Assembly (NCBI GenBank): GCA_030949705.1
Contig: JAUZSF010000007.1
Location: forward strand, 1-52,772
Reading direction: 5' to 3'
Source of the DNA: Robiginitomaculum sp.
Lineage (GTDB): Bacteria > Pseudomonadota > Alphaproteobacteria > Caulobacterales > Maricaulaceae
DNA length: 52,772 nucleotides
Shown here piece after piece: positions 1 to 8,607 of this stretch. Under the pieces are notes generated by a model. That model was not told the DNA's origin. It saw only the letters and a list, made by a program, of their open reading frames with translations, and did not search any database. The stretch's first letter is position 1. The number at the start of each line of letters is the position of its first letter. The translations under genes and the position numbers were made by a program.

Positions 1-58
1 GGGGTATAGTTATATCCGAAAATAAATATGCACATAGGTCTGGGATATGCTCCTGGGG

Positions 59-1060
59 TCATTTGAGGGTGTTTTGGCTGGTTTCACCTGCACTCAGGCT
101 AAACTTCGCCACCCCATCACCGGTAGGATCAACTTCCCCACCTTCGCCCACGTGGTTGGCTTCTTTGCCGATCAGCCCAACAGTCTCCGCTTTTACGTGC
201 CGCCTACGCGTTTCCCCGCTATCATAATAGTCACCGCCTTCGAACTTGTCTTCGGGGTGTAGGTGGTAGTTTGCTAGAGCTTCGGCATAGGTTTTGAGCA
301 TGGATTGATCTACGGGCTCGCCAGTAATCCGATCAAAGGCCAAGCTAACGGCTTTAGCTGGGTCACGCTCAAAGGGTGCGCTTGGTTTTGGTGGGTATTT
401 TCCCATGGGCCTGCCGCGCTTGCCTGGGTCGACAAGGGCAGGCTCTGGCGCTTGTGCATAAACACCATCTCTGGCGGTAAAACTGACCATAAAGCCAAAG
501 GGTTTGATCTGATCTTTATAATCGCGACCTTCATTATGAGACTTCATCCAGTCTAACATTTTCGGGCTGGTTGCCCCATAGCGGCTCATGGCTGGCACTT
601 GTAGCTTTGGGTGGTAGTCGAGTGATAATTGCCTTGGGCTATCTGACAGCCCGGCCTCCAGAAGCTTGTACCAGTAATCATATTGCCAACGTGAAACGCC
701 AATGCCACGTAATGAATCAGGAATGCCAGGGGCGGGATCATCTTCCCCATAAGGGGCCATCAGATGGCCTAGACCGTGGGCCGAGGCCTTTCTGATGATG
801 GGCTTGCCTTGGCCATCCAGATTAAAAAGCGCATAGCGTTTGGCGGAAATTGCAAAGACATAAAGTGGCTTGAGTTGATCACTGGTGCCATCAGCATAAT
901 TCACATCCTCGATTTGCAGGATTGATCCTGGCTTTTTGTAGGGGTTCAGGGCGGCAAATTGATCCACCACATTTTGGGCGCGTTTTCTAAACTCCGAGCG
1001 GCTCATTCCTTTTGGCCTGGCGATGGCCAGACTGTCCGTGTCACAAAAGGCCCAGTTCAC
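59..1060 (-). pseudogene. C-terminal fragment of a family-B DNA polymerase-like protein
   Basis: Reads on the minus strand from a GTG at 1060 that is probably not a real start, because the frame stays open a little further and the protein begins only about seven residues before the metal-binding motif C (CDTDSLAI; Asp codons at 1042 and 1036). About 110 residues later comes ISAKRYALF, matching the KxRY motif that follows motif C in family-B polymerases. Everything upstream of motif C (exonuclease, motifs A and B) is missing, so it cannot polymerise. The last ~130 residues are a tail I do not recognise (conserved-looking YAEALANYHLHPEDKF, SGETRRRHV). The truncated head lies against the truncated head of a Cas1 gene on the other strand, so one deletion could have removed both 5' halves. 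Family-B assignment rests on two motifs; a search would settle it. Confidence 0.6.
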
Positions 1061-1065
1061 CCACC

Positions 1066-1554
1066 ACGGCGAGTGAATTGCTAGGCCTGGAAGGCAAGTG
1101 TGCCGTCGCCTACTTTAGGGCCTGGAACACAATCGCCATCAAGTGGAAAGGCCTTAATCAACACCCAATCTCAGATGAATGGCTTGGATATGCCTCACGC
1201 TCCGCCTTAAGGTCACGCAAAACAGCGCGTAACATTCGTGCAACTCACCCCATCAACGCCATGCTCAATTACGCTTATGGCATGTTGGAAGTACAAACCC
1301 GCATCAACATCATCACCCAAGGCTATGATCCCACCAAGGGCATCATTCATGGCGACAAATACAACAACCGCCAGACCTTCGTCTTTGACAAGATGGAGCC
1401 CGCAAGGCCGCTCGTAGATCGTCGCATCCTCGCGTTGATTAAAGACAACACCTTCTCGCCCTCTGACTTCCCTATTAACGCAGCCGGGACGTGCAGGCTT
1501 AACCCGGAGTTGGCGAGAGTTGTTGCGGGTTGCGTTAACAATGCAACGTTATAA
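1066..1554 (+). pseudogene. Cas1-family integrase/endonuclease, 5'-truncated
   Basis: The frame encodes the C-terminal, catalytic half of a Cas1-type integrase. Visible landmarks are LLGLEGKCAVAYF (catalytic Glu codon 1090), HPINAMLNYAYGML, GYDPTKGIIHGDK (catalytic His codon 1348) and FVFDKMEPARPLVDR (acidic residues at 1387 and 1396), then a family-like ending, CRLNPELARVV. All active-site residues of this half are present. The N-terminal beta-sheet domain of about 150 residues that Cas1 needs for dimerisation is absent, and no start codon with a ribosome site precedes the catalytic Glu, so I call it a pseudogene. No cas2 and no CRISPR repeats are visible in the window. Its back-to-back position with a family-B polymerase fragment suggests a casposon-type or solo-Cas1 element rather than an adaptive immunity locus; that is inference. 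Confidence 0.8.
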
Positions 1555-1622
1555 GTGCAAAGTCATAACACATTGATATTTATCAATATAATTATCTTTT
1601 TAAGTCTTTGCATTAACGTTTG
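1543..1622. repeat. Imperfect inverted repeat just downstream of the cas1 fragment
   Basis: The end of the cas1 frame and the AT-rich spacer form an imperfect inverted repeat: CAACGTTATAAGTGCAAAG (about 1544-1562) against CTTTGCATTAACGTTTG (1606-1622), with a small inner palindrome TTGATATTTATCAA between them. No T-run follows the right arm, so it is not an obvious intrinsic terminator. It could be a transcript end, a regulatory hairpin or a relic of an element end; nothing in the sequence decides. Confidence 0.4.
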
Positions 1623-1665
1623 TTGTTGACTTTAAACTTTGACTTACGTTGTTAGTTTTCTTCCG

Positions 1666-2338
1666 TTAACTCGCCCGCTTGCTTGCGGCTATTAGCGGGT
1701 CAAACAACCATTCAAACAAGGAGCGGCGCTCGATCACCAGATCCCCTTTTAAGGTTGCACCAGTGATCAGTGGCGTATCATGTCCGTAGGTGGTGATGGT
1801 TTGTTTGTCTAGCGCCACGGTCACCTGATAGACCGCCGTTTTGTAAGGAAAAGGGGCGTTTAGCTCGCCCGGCAAATAGGACGCTTTGGATATTTGCACG
1901 ATATGGCCTTTTTGCACCCCAAACTTCTGATAAGAAAAGGCATCATACAAAAGGTTGACGTCTTGCCCACGTTCCAAAAACCCAATTGCAGATGAGGGGG
2001 CAAGCAGATGCGCTACCAGTGTTGCATTAGCGGGGACAAGGGTCATCACGGGCTGTGTTGGAGCGCGCATTTGCCCGACATTGCCATGTAATGACGCAAC
2101 TACGCCATCAATTGGGGCACGAACCAGGTAGGAGCGTGATGCCTCCAGCTCCGAGCGTGATTGTTCCAAAGACGCGATCTGTCCCCGTAATTCAGAAAGT
2201 TGCCTGGTCTTTTGATCGGGTAGGGCTTTCAGAGCGTACTCTGCCTCTTTCTTGGCCGTTTGCCTGCTATGCAGCGCCAGTTTCTGATCATTAAGGGCAC
2301 CTTGAGCGACTAGCAATGCCTGGCGTAATCGTCCTATT
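1666..2338 (-). pseudogene. HlyD/CvaA-type membrane fusion protein, N-terminally truncated by IS256
   Basis: About 224 residues of a periplasmic adaptor of type I (ABC) export systems. It starts inside a long coiled coil (RLRQALLVAQGALNDQ onward, rich in Q, E, L), then shows the biotinyl-lipoyl half-motif RAPIDGVVASLHGNVGQ, a beta-barrel section, and an ending like colicin-V exporters (SLFEWLFDPLIAASKR). The membrane anchor and the first half of the coiled coil are lost where the end of an IS256-family copy abuts at 2339. The open frame continues into the IS end, but those residues are IS-derived. No matching ABC transporter or outer-membrane factor is in the window, so the export system is only a relic. 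Family assignment is secure; the CvaA-like subtype is inferred from the C-terminus. Confidence 0.8.
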
Positions 2339-2749
2339 GGGAGTATCCGAGACTTTGTGTATGGGGTTTGGCCCATGCGGTTGAAACGGGTCATTTATTG
2401 AACCGTTCGGGATAAAGAATAGCGAACTGGTTTCTGGCGGCAACCCACTCCCTGACACGGCGGCCTGTCTTTTCGAAGTTGCGTATGGCCAGATAAATCA
2501 GCTTGGTGGCGGCATCATCGGTTGGGAAGCTGCCCCGGGTTTTGGTGGTTTTTCGGATCACCCGGTTCAGACTTTCAATCGCGTTGGTGGTGTAGATGAT
2601 TTTGCGTACCGCAGGTGGGAAGGCAAAGAACGGGATCACTTCCTGCCAGGCCCGCCGCCAGCTTGGGGCGATGGAGGGATATTTCTTGCCCCATTCGGCC
2701 TCGAAATCATCAAGGGCTTTGGCGGCTCCCTCGTCATCCACAGCCCGAT
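2339..2749 (-). mobile_element. IS256-family remnant (right end plus transposase C-terminus)
   Basis: Minus-strand remnant with the terminal repeat GGGAGTATCCGAG starting at 2339 and the last ~116 residues of the transposase (2391-2741), including the catalytic Glu in NAIESLNRVIRK. The protein is almost identical to the same part of the intact copy at 6738-8072, differing at about three residues near its start. Homology stops abruptly at 2749, where the IS6-family left end begins, so the IS6 insertion or a following deletion removed the first ~290 codons. The non-coding tails of the two IS256 copies differ at several bases, so these are two related copies and not a recent local duplication. 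Confidence 0.85.
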
Positions 2750-3750
2750 GGCACTGTCATGTGTGGACGGCCCCGGTTTTGCAAGAGTTTTTTTGAGTGA
2801 TAATTGATTAGTGCGGGATGCGGTCATGTGTCCGGCCTGTTAGCGCGGTGTTGATGACCGCTGGCCCTGATGAAGTCCGCGTGCCGGATCCCTCTCAGAT
2901 TATCGAGCTGTAATGCCCTGACAGAGCCTCGGGTTGGGGGCGTCCACCCCATCAGATAAAAACGACTTGAGTTCAAATTCCTGATTCCTTAGCTTGGCGG
3001 GATGAAAAATCCGTTCCGCTATTTCAAAACTTCGCCCCAGATCATCCGTTTAGCAGTGATGATGTACATCCGTTTTCCGCTTTCCCTGCGAAATGTTGAG
3101 GATTTACTGCATGAACGTGGCATCGACATCACTTACGAGACGGTGAGGTTCTGGTGGAACCGGTTTGGTCCAATGTTCGCTAGAGGAATTAGAAAGCGGT
3201 GCGTCCAAAACCATAATTACTCAAACTGGGCCTGGCATCTGGATGAGGTGTTCGTGAAAATCAACGGTGAGCTTCATTACCTCTGGCGGGCCGTGGATCA
3301 CGAGGGTGAAGTACTGGATGCTTTTGTTTCAAAACACCGGGATCGCAAAGCAGCCTTGAAGTTTTTGAAGAAAACCATGAAGCGATACGGCAAACCCAAA
3401 GCGGTTGTAACAGACCGCTTGAAATCATATCGGGCTGCCATGAAAAACATCGGCAATGAATCCTGCCAACAGACCAAACGCTGGCTCAATAACCGAGCAG
3501 AAAACTCCCACCAAACTTTTCGTAGACGAGAGCGGGCGATGCTCAAATTCAGGAGTTTTACAACCTTACAAAAGTTCGTTTCGGTCCACTCTGCAATCCA
3601 CAATCATTTCAACCACGACAGACAATTATGCCCAAGAGCCACATTCAAGGAAAACCGATCAAAAGCACTGGCCGAATGGGACCAAATCGCCGCTTGAAAT
3701 GGGACCAACCTGACACTTCAGAGACCACTTCGCTTTTGTCTGACAGCACC
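2750..3750 (+). mobile_element. IS6-family insertion sequence
   Basis: The left end GGCACTGTCA (2750-2759) and the right end, read inward as GGTGCTGTCA (3750-3741), are an imperfect terminal inverted repeat with the GGCACTGT-like sequence typical of the IS6 family. A single transposase gene fills 3002-3697. About 250 bases without a gene precede it; I see nothing in them beyond a possible promoter. The flanks (cagcccgat on the left, cgtatcagg on the right) show no 8-bp target duplication, so a deletion or recombination happened next to one end, consistent with the truncated IS256 copy on the left. Confidence 0.75.
3002..3697 (+). CDS. IS6-family DDE transposase
   Basis: 231-residue transposase, the usual IS6 length. 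After an N-terminal helix-turn-helix region (RNVEDLLHERGIDITYETV), the DDE catalytic residues can be seen in HLDEVFVKI (first Asp), VVTDRLKSY (second Asp) and NNRAENSHQ (Glu). The start follows GGCGGG a few bases upstream. IS6-family elements transpose through replicon fusion and deletion, which fits the missing target duplication and the truncated neighbour. The frame is intact and the enzyme could be active. It differs in family from the three other transposases in this cluster. Confidence 0.92.
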   Translation: MKNPFRYFKTSPQIIRLAVMMYIRFPLSLRNVEDLLHERGIDITYETVRFWWNRFGPMFARGIRKRCVQNHNYSNWAWHLDEVFVKINGELHYLWRAVDHEGEVLDAFVSKHRDRKAALKFLKKTMKRYGKPKAVVTDRLKSYRAAMKNIGNESCQQTKRWLNNRAENSHQTFRRRERAMLKFRSFTTLQKFVSVHSAIHNHFNHDRQLCPRATFKENRSKALAEWDQIAA

Positions 3751-3754
3751 CGTA

Positions 3755-5605
3755 TCAGGGCTGACGGACGATTTCAAAGGTATCGCCGCGCCCGTTCTGG
3801 TCCACGGCAACGACCCGGTAACGGCTGACCCGCCCCTGAGCGTCAAAGGAATCGGCAATGAACATGATGTCGACAGTGCCAAGCGCCTGGGGCGCCGCCT
3901 TGCCTCCACCCTTGCCCGCTTGCTGCGGCCCATTGGCATTGATATCTATGCCGGTGAGAAACAGGACGATCTGGTTGAGGGGGACACTGACTTTACGCGG
4001 ATCAAGCGACGGATCAAGAATGGCCTCACGCGCACGGAAACCCACACCGTTCAGGTCCCCATCCACTGCCACATTTGCAGTAAAACCGTTTGGTCCATCG
4101 GTCCCCCCGGTGACGGAAAACGTGAATGGGGAAGACCCGGGTATCGGCTCGGCAAAGGTTCCTCCCAGCGCGGCATCAAGATCGCCAATATGCGCCATGT
4201 CCAGAGGAATCACCGGCATTGCGGGAGGTGCAATCTTGCGGACGGCGCGAATCCTGCCGTTTTCAAGAAAGTCGCCCAAGGCATCCAAGGTTAATTGTGC
4301 CGGCCACCCCCATTCAATGGCGTCCAGTTCAAATGTTTCAGATGTGGCTCCCGGACTTAAGGGAATCGAGCCCATATCTCCTTGGGGCGGAGCATCCTGG
4401 GTCTCGAAGATTGCAGCATTGCATGTGGCCGGCACAGGGCCGGAGATATCGCACCCAAGACCAAGAACCTGATCGAAGGGGGCAAACGCGAAGTCGTGAT
4501 TGACCATATAGCCAAGCGCCACTGTGCCGTCATTCATGCCGCCAGGCAAAAGATTGGGCGGAATGGCGGGCAAAGTCGCCACCAATGTCTGCCCGTCAGG
4601 GGCAAAGCTGAACACCACCTCACCTGTAATACCCAGGACATCCTGCACATCGCCCTCTGTGCGTCCACGCAGCTCATACACTCCGGAAACGGGTGTGCCT
4701 GTCAGTCCGTCCGGGGCTGCGGCGGTGGTGCTGGTGCCACCGAAAACCTCCATCAGGTCATCCTGACTGGTGCAAGTTTGCCCGCCATCTGCCGGGGGGC
4801 AGACGCCAAAGGCCGTGCGAAAGCGGATAAACTCCGGGTCCAGTGGCAAGGCATAGCCGTCCGGTGTTTCGATAAACACGGAAAACGTGTGCACGCTGTT
4901 GGCGTCAAAATCAACTGATAGCGGATTACCAAAAGACGATATGCAGGTTCCGAGGCTGTCGGTCTCGCATCCAAACACGTTAAGACCATCGAAAGTGTCA
5001 AAGCCGTCGAGGTCAAAGACAACATCAACTCCCATGGCGCCAGCGCCGATATTGATGGCCGCAACGCTCATGGGCGTCAGACGCGCATTCATGTCGGTAC
5101 GGGCAATGCCGTCCCCGGTCAGTGTCTGTCCGATGGCAACGATATCTGGCTTAGGGGTGGCCGAAACCGTCAGAGTGACATCATTCACCCCCTTGATGAC
5201 CGGCGCACGGTCACGCCCTTCAATGTTGCAGCGAAAACGGAACTTCACCCGCCCACTGAAGGGGGTGTCCAGCTTCAGGAAAAGGGCCAGGGTCTGGCTG
5301 CCGCCGCCCGGCACCGTGAAAGGAGCATTCAGGGTGCCGGTCAGGGCATTGCTGGCATCGGTGGTCTGAAAATCGAGCTGCAATCCTGCCGGGGCGCCAT
5401 TACCAGGCGTAACCGTGCACATCTCCTCGGTAAAACTGGTATCTGCGTTCAGAACCGTGGCAAAGAAACTGGCGGTCTCGCCCACCCCGACCGAGCGCGC
5501 AGTGGGCAAAACCGCAGCCTGCAACTGGGCATAGGCAACATCAGGAATATGCATAGCTGCAGTTATAATAGTGCCTATCAATGCCATAACTCGTAATCTG
5601 TTCAT
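3755..5605 (-). CDS. Secreted protein of unknown function (616 aa)
   Basis: I choose the ATG at 5605 because it follows a G-rich ribosome site (GGGGGGTGAAT) and opens a good Sec signal peptide (MNRLRVMALIGTIITAAM, cleavage near VAYA-QLQA). The longer open frame upstream has no such features. The mature protein is rich in G, T, D, P and beta-type residues, with paired cysteines (CTVTPG, FRCNIEG, FGCETDSLGTC, GVCPPADGGQTC, GLGCDISGPVPATCN), which suggests extracellular beta-sandwich domains stabilised by disulfides. No catalytic motif, sortase signal or membrane anchor is visible and I do not recognise the family. Its stop codon lies five bases from the IS6 right end, so the natural C-terminus may have been altered. 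An IS5 element sits 145 bases upstream of the start and probably separates it from its original promoter region. Confidence 0.7.
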   Translation of the reverse strand: MNRLRVMALIGTIITAAMHIPDVAYAQLQAAVLPTARSVGVGETASFFATVLNADTSFTEEMCTVTPGNGAPAGLQLDFQTTDASNALTGTLNAPFTVPGGGSQTLALFLKLDTPFSGRVKFRFRCNIEGRDRAPVIKGVNDVTLTVSATPKPDIVAIGQTLTGDGIARTDMNARLTPMSVAAINIGAGAMGVDVVFDLDGFDTFDGLNVFGCETDSLGTCISSFGNPLSVDFDANSVHTFSVFIETPDGYALPLDPEFIRFRTAFGVCPPADGGQTCTSQDDLMEVFGGTSTTAAAPDGLTGTPVSGVYELRGRTEGDVQDVLGITGEVVFSFAPDGQTLVATLPAIPPNLLPGGMNDGTVALGYMVNHDFAFAPFDQVLGLGCDISGPVPATCNAAIFETQDAPPQGDMGSIPLSPGATSETFELDAIEWGWPAQLTLDALGDFLENGRIRAVRKIAPPAMPVIPLDMAHIGDLDAALGGTFAEPIPGSSPFTFSVTGGTDGPNGFTANVAVDGDLNGVGFRAREAILDPSLDPRKVSVPLNQIVLFLTGIDINANGPQQAGKGGGKAAPQALGTVDIMFIADSFDAQGRVSRYRVVAVDQNGRGDTFEIVRQP

Positions 5606-5749
5606 GATATTCACCCCCCCAAGTATATCAATAACATATGCCGATGCCATATTGAGAGTACTACAAGCACTTCGGTGCATTCCGCTCACGCTTTGCCAGA
5701 ATGTACAGCACGAAAAGCTATCATGTAATTTTTTGTGCATCAAGACTAA

Positions 5750-6683
5750 GAGTCTGACCGAAAACTAATTGAGTGATATCAGTGGATTATGATTCATTCG
5801 GATTGTGAAAAGATTCGAAGGAGATCACGATGACCTGGACTGATATCACCCGTCCACAATATGAACGCAATTATGGCCGCTATGCAAGTGATTGTACGGA
5901 TGAGGAATGGGCTCTGATTGAACCATTTCTGCCCGGCGACAAGTCGAATGGCCGCCCGCGCACCACCAAACTTCGTGATGTCTGGGATGCCATCCAATAC
6001 ATGGCCACGACCGGTTGCCAGTGGCGGATGATCCCCAATGATTTTCCGCCGATGTCGACCGTACAAGGGTATTTCTATGAGTGGCGAGAGCGTGGTTTGT
6101 ACCATGAAATCAATCATGCCCTTGTGATGACGGCGCGTGAGAAAGAAGGCCGTAAAGCCTCACCAAGTGCCGGTGTAATTGACAGCCAGAGCGTTAAAAC
6201 CACAGAAAGCGGCGGGGTTTGCGGCTATGATGCTGGCAAGAAGATTAAAGGTCGCAAGCGCCATATCATTACCGACACCATTGGCCTGCTGATCGGGTTT
6301 GTCATTCATGGCGCTGATATTCAGGATCGCGATGGCGCGGTTCAGGTGCTCAAATCCATCCGCTTCACGCACCCGTGGCTGCGCCATGTTTTTGCTGATG
6401 GGGGCTACGCAGGCCCCAAACTGCGGGGCAGGCTGGAGAAAATCGGCTGCTGGACAATGGAAATTGTCAAACGCTCTGACAAGGCCAAAGGCTTTGAAAT
6501 CATTCCCCGCCGCTGGGTGGTGGAACGCACCTTCGCATGGCTGGGCCGCTGCCGCAGACTGGCTAAAGACTGGGAAAAATCTATCCTCTCTGCCGAAAGC
6601 TGGCTCCTCATCGCCCATATCAAAATGGTCACAAGGCGATTGGCAAGGAATTGATTCTATGGAATTAGTTTTCGGTCAGACTC
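5750..6683 (+). mobile_element. IS5-family insertion sequence with TAA target duplication
   Basis: Perfect 21-bp terminal inverted repeats, beginning GAGTCTGACCGAAAAC on the left (5750-5770) and its exact complement on the right (6663-6683). TAA flanks both sides (5747-5749 and 6684-6686), the 3-bp duplication expected for IS5-type elements. One transposase gene (5830-6654) fills the 934-bp element. The perfect ends and intact gene mean this is the most recent and cleanest insertion in the window. Confidence 0.95.
5830..6654 (+). CDS. IS5-family DDE transposase
   Basis: 274-residue transposase starting at an ATG preceded by GAAGGAG about eight bases upstream. The N-terminal DUF4096-like region (SDCTDEEWALIEPFLPG, GCQWRMIPNDFPP) is followed by the DDE core: VIDSQSVKT (first Asp), FADGGYAG (second Asp) and RRWVVERTFAWLGRCRRL (Glu with the Y/R-rich signature). 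Length and motif spacing match IS5-family transposases encoded by a single frame. The gene is intact and the element carries perfect ends, so it is likely still functional. Confidence 0.93.
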   Translation: MTWTDITRPQYERNYGRYASDCTDEEWALIEPFLPGDKSNGRPRTTKLRDVWDAIQYMATTGCQWRMIPNDFPPMSTVQGYFYEWRERGLYHEINHALVMTAREKEGRKASPSAGVIDSQSVKTTESGGVCGYDAGKKIKGRKRHIITDTIGLLIGFVIHGADIQDRDGAVQVLKSIRFTHPWLRHVFADGGYAGPKLRGRLEKIGCWTMEIVKRSDKAKGFEIIPRRWVVERTFAWLGRCRRLAKDWEKSILSAESWLLIAHIKMVTRRLARN

Positions 6684-6737
6684 TAAGAGTCTTCCGTAAT
6701 GGGCACCGTGATGTCAAGTCCCCTTGTTGAATCCTAT

Positions 6738-8072
6738 GAGAGTGTCTGAACTTTTGTGTATGAGTAATTTGGTCCATGCTTCACCAACGAAGGAGCATGA
6801 CGATAATGACATTATCCAACGACATACTGGATCAATTACTGAAGGGTGTTGATCGGCCTGAAGATTTGCTGGGCGAACAGGGTCTGATGAAGGAACTGAA
6901 AGTTCGCCTGATGGAGCGGATGCTGGGCGCGGAACTGACCGAGCATCTGGGCTATGAGCCGAACGGTGAGCCTGCCAGCCAGCAAGGCAATCGGCGCAAT
7001 GGGGCCACACGCAAAACCTTAAAGGGTAATGACGGTGCGCTACCGATTGACATCCCGCGTGATCGCGACGGCAGTTTTGAGCCAGAGCTGATCAAGAAGG
7101 GTCAGACCCGGATCGATGGTATGGATGACAAAATCATCGGGCTTTATGCCGCTGGGCTGTCGACCCGTGACATCCGTGCCCATCTTGAGGAAGTCTATGG
7201 TCTTCGTGTTTCCGCCGATCTGATCAGCCGCGTGACTGACGCGGTTTTGGAGGAAGTCTCGGACTGGCAGAACCGGGCGCTGGAGCCGGTTTACCCCATC
7301 GTTTTTCTTGATGCCTTGCGGGTCAAAATCCGCGATGCGGAAAGCCGTCAGGTTAAGAACAAGGCGGTTTACGTGGCCCTGGGCGTCACCCCTGAAGGGA
7401 TGCGTGAGGTTCTGGGGCTGTGGATTGCAAACCATGAAGGCGCCAAGTTCTGGCTTTCCATTATGAACACCCTGAAGAACCGGGGCGTGGAGGATATCCT
7501 GATTGCCGTTGTGGACGGCCTGAAGGGCTTTCCCGACGCCATCAACGCCGCCTTCCCGGACACCATTGTCCAGACCTGTATCGTGCATCTGGTGCGTCAT
7601 TCCCTGAATTTTTGCGGCTGGAAAGACCGCAAGGCTGTGGCCAAAAGCCTGAGGCGCATTTATCGGGCTGTGGATGACGAGGAAGCAGCCAAAGCTCTGG
7701 ATGCGTTTGAGGAGGAATGGGGCAAGAAATATCCCTCCATCGCCCCAAGCTGGCGGCGGGCCTGGCAGGAAGTGATCCCGTTCTTTGCCTTCCCACCTGC
7801 GGTACGCAAAATCATCTACACCACCAACGCGATTGAAAGTCTGAACCGGGTGATCCGAAAAACCACCAAAACCCGGGGCAGCTTCCCAACCGATGATGCC
7901 GCCACCAAGCTGATTTATCTGGCCATACGCAACTTCGAAAAGACAGGCCGCCGTGTCAGGGAGTGGGTTGCCGCCAGAAACCAGTTCGCTATTCTTTATC
8001 CCGAACGGTTCAATAAATGATCCGTTCTAACCGCATGGGACAGATCCCATACACAAAGTCTCGGATACTCCC
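6738..8072 (+). mobile_element. Complete IS256-family insertion sequence
   Basis: About 1335 bp, bounded by imperfect 25-bp inverted repeats: GAGAGTGTCTGAAC at 6738 and, reading inward from 8072, GGGAGTATCCGAG; both continue into TTTGTGTATG. The transposase gene covers most of it. The eight to nine bases on either side (aatcctat and tgattcgc) do not match, so the usual target duplication is missing. Together with the inverted partial copy at 2339-2749 this suggests recombination between copies or an adjacent deletion. Confidence 0.88.
6806..8020 (+). CDS. IS256-family (Mutator-type) transposase
   Basis: About 404 residues. I place the start at the ATG at 6806 (MTLSNDILDQLL), ten bases after an AAGGAG; the ATG at 6797 is only one base from it. 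The catalytic triad appears in PIVFLDALRVKI (Asp), VVDGLKGFPDA (Asp) and YTTNAIESLNRVIRK (Glu), with the C-x2-H-type signature TCIVHLVRHS between them. Length and motifs match IS256/MULE-type enzymes. The frame is uninterrupted. Its final ~350 bases are nearly identical to the inverted fragment at 2391-2741. Confidence 0.93.
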   Translation: MTLSNDILDQLLKGVDRPEDLLGEQGLMKELKVRLMERMLGAELTEHLGYEPNGEPASQQGNRRNGATRKTLKGNDGALPIDIPRDRDGSFEPELIKKGQTRIDGMDDKIIGLYAAGLSTRDIRAHLEEVYGLRVSADLISRVTDAVLEEVSDWQNRALEPVYPIVFLDALRVKIRDAESRQVKNKAVYVALGVTPEGMREVLGLWIANHEGAKFWLSIMNTLKNRGVEDILIAVVDGLKGFPDAINAAFPDTIVQTCIVHLVRHSLNFCGWKDRKAVAKSLRRIYRAVDDEEAAKALDAFEEEWGKKYPSIAPSWRRAWQEVIPFFAFPPAVRKIIYTTNAIESLNRVIRKTTKTRGSFPTDDAATKLIYLAIRNFEKTGRRVREWVAARNQFAILYPERFNK

Positions 8073-8097
8073 TGATTCGCACGCTCGTTGGAAATGA

Positions 8098-8607
8098 TGC
8101 CGGGGTGGCGAGCGACAAACTCACACCTATATCCGCCATGGCACGACTTCCCTGTTTGCCGCCCTTGATATTGCCACCGGTGCGGTGATCGGCAAGTGCT
8201 ACAAACGCCACCGCTCACAAGAATTTCTGGGCTTTCTCAAACAGATTGATGAGTGTCTGCCTAAAGGACCGGACGTGCATCTGGTGATGGATAACTACGC
8301 GACCCACAAGACCAAAGAAGTCAAGGCGTGGTTGGTCCGGCGGCCTCACTGGCATGTTCACTTCACGCCCACCTCCGCCTCCTGGATCAATCAGGTCGAA
8401 CGCTGGTTTGCCGAGTTGAGCCGAAAGAAACTTAAACGCGGTGTTCACCGATCAACCCGCGAACTGGAAGCTGACATTCTCGCCTTCATTGAGACCCACA
8501 ATGAAAACCCAAAACCATACAGATGGGTCAAATCCGCCGATGAAATCCTTGCCTCCGTCAAACGCTTCTGCCACAAAACACAGCAAACCTTATGCACCGA
8601 ACTTTAG
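8098..8607 (+). pseudogene. IS630-family transposase, N-terminally truncated
   Basis: The readable frame starts after a stop at 8095 and gives the catalytic half of an IS630/Tc1-mariner transposase: [16 protein letters not shown] (first Asp), [12 protein letters not shown] (second Asp) and [21 protein letters not shown] (Glu). The DNA-binding N-terminal half and the left end are missing; the intact IS256 element ends 25 bases upstream. Downstream, CCGAACTTTAGATT occurs twice in direct orientation (8597-8610 and 8616-8629), probably transposase-binding sites of the right end, which would finish near the gtgacta at 8632-8639. It cannot move by itself. Confidence 0.85.

Noticed and set aside
2971..2981. 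GTTCAAATTCC, resembling a tRNA T-loop
   Set aside because: No acceptor stem or anticodon arm can be placed around it; it is inside the IS6 left region.
1666..5605. Functional type I secretion system for the 616-residue protein
   Set aside because: The HlyD part is truncated, no ABC exporter is present, and the protein has a Sec signal peptide and no RTX repeats.
5606..5743. N-terminal extension of the 616-residue secreted protein
   Set aside because: Adds 46 residues before a perfect signal peptide and lacks a ribosome site; the ATG at 5605 has both.
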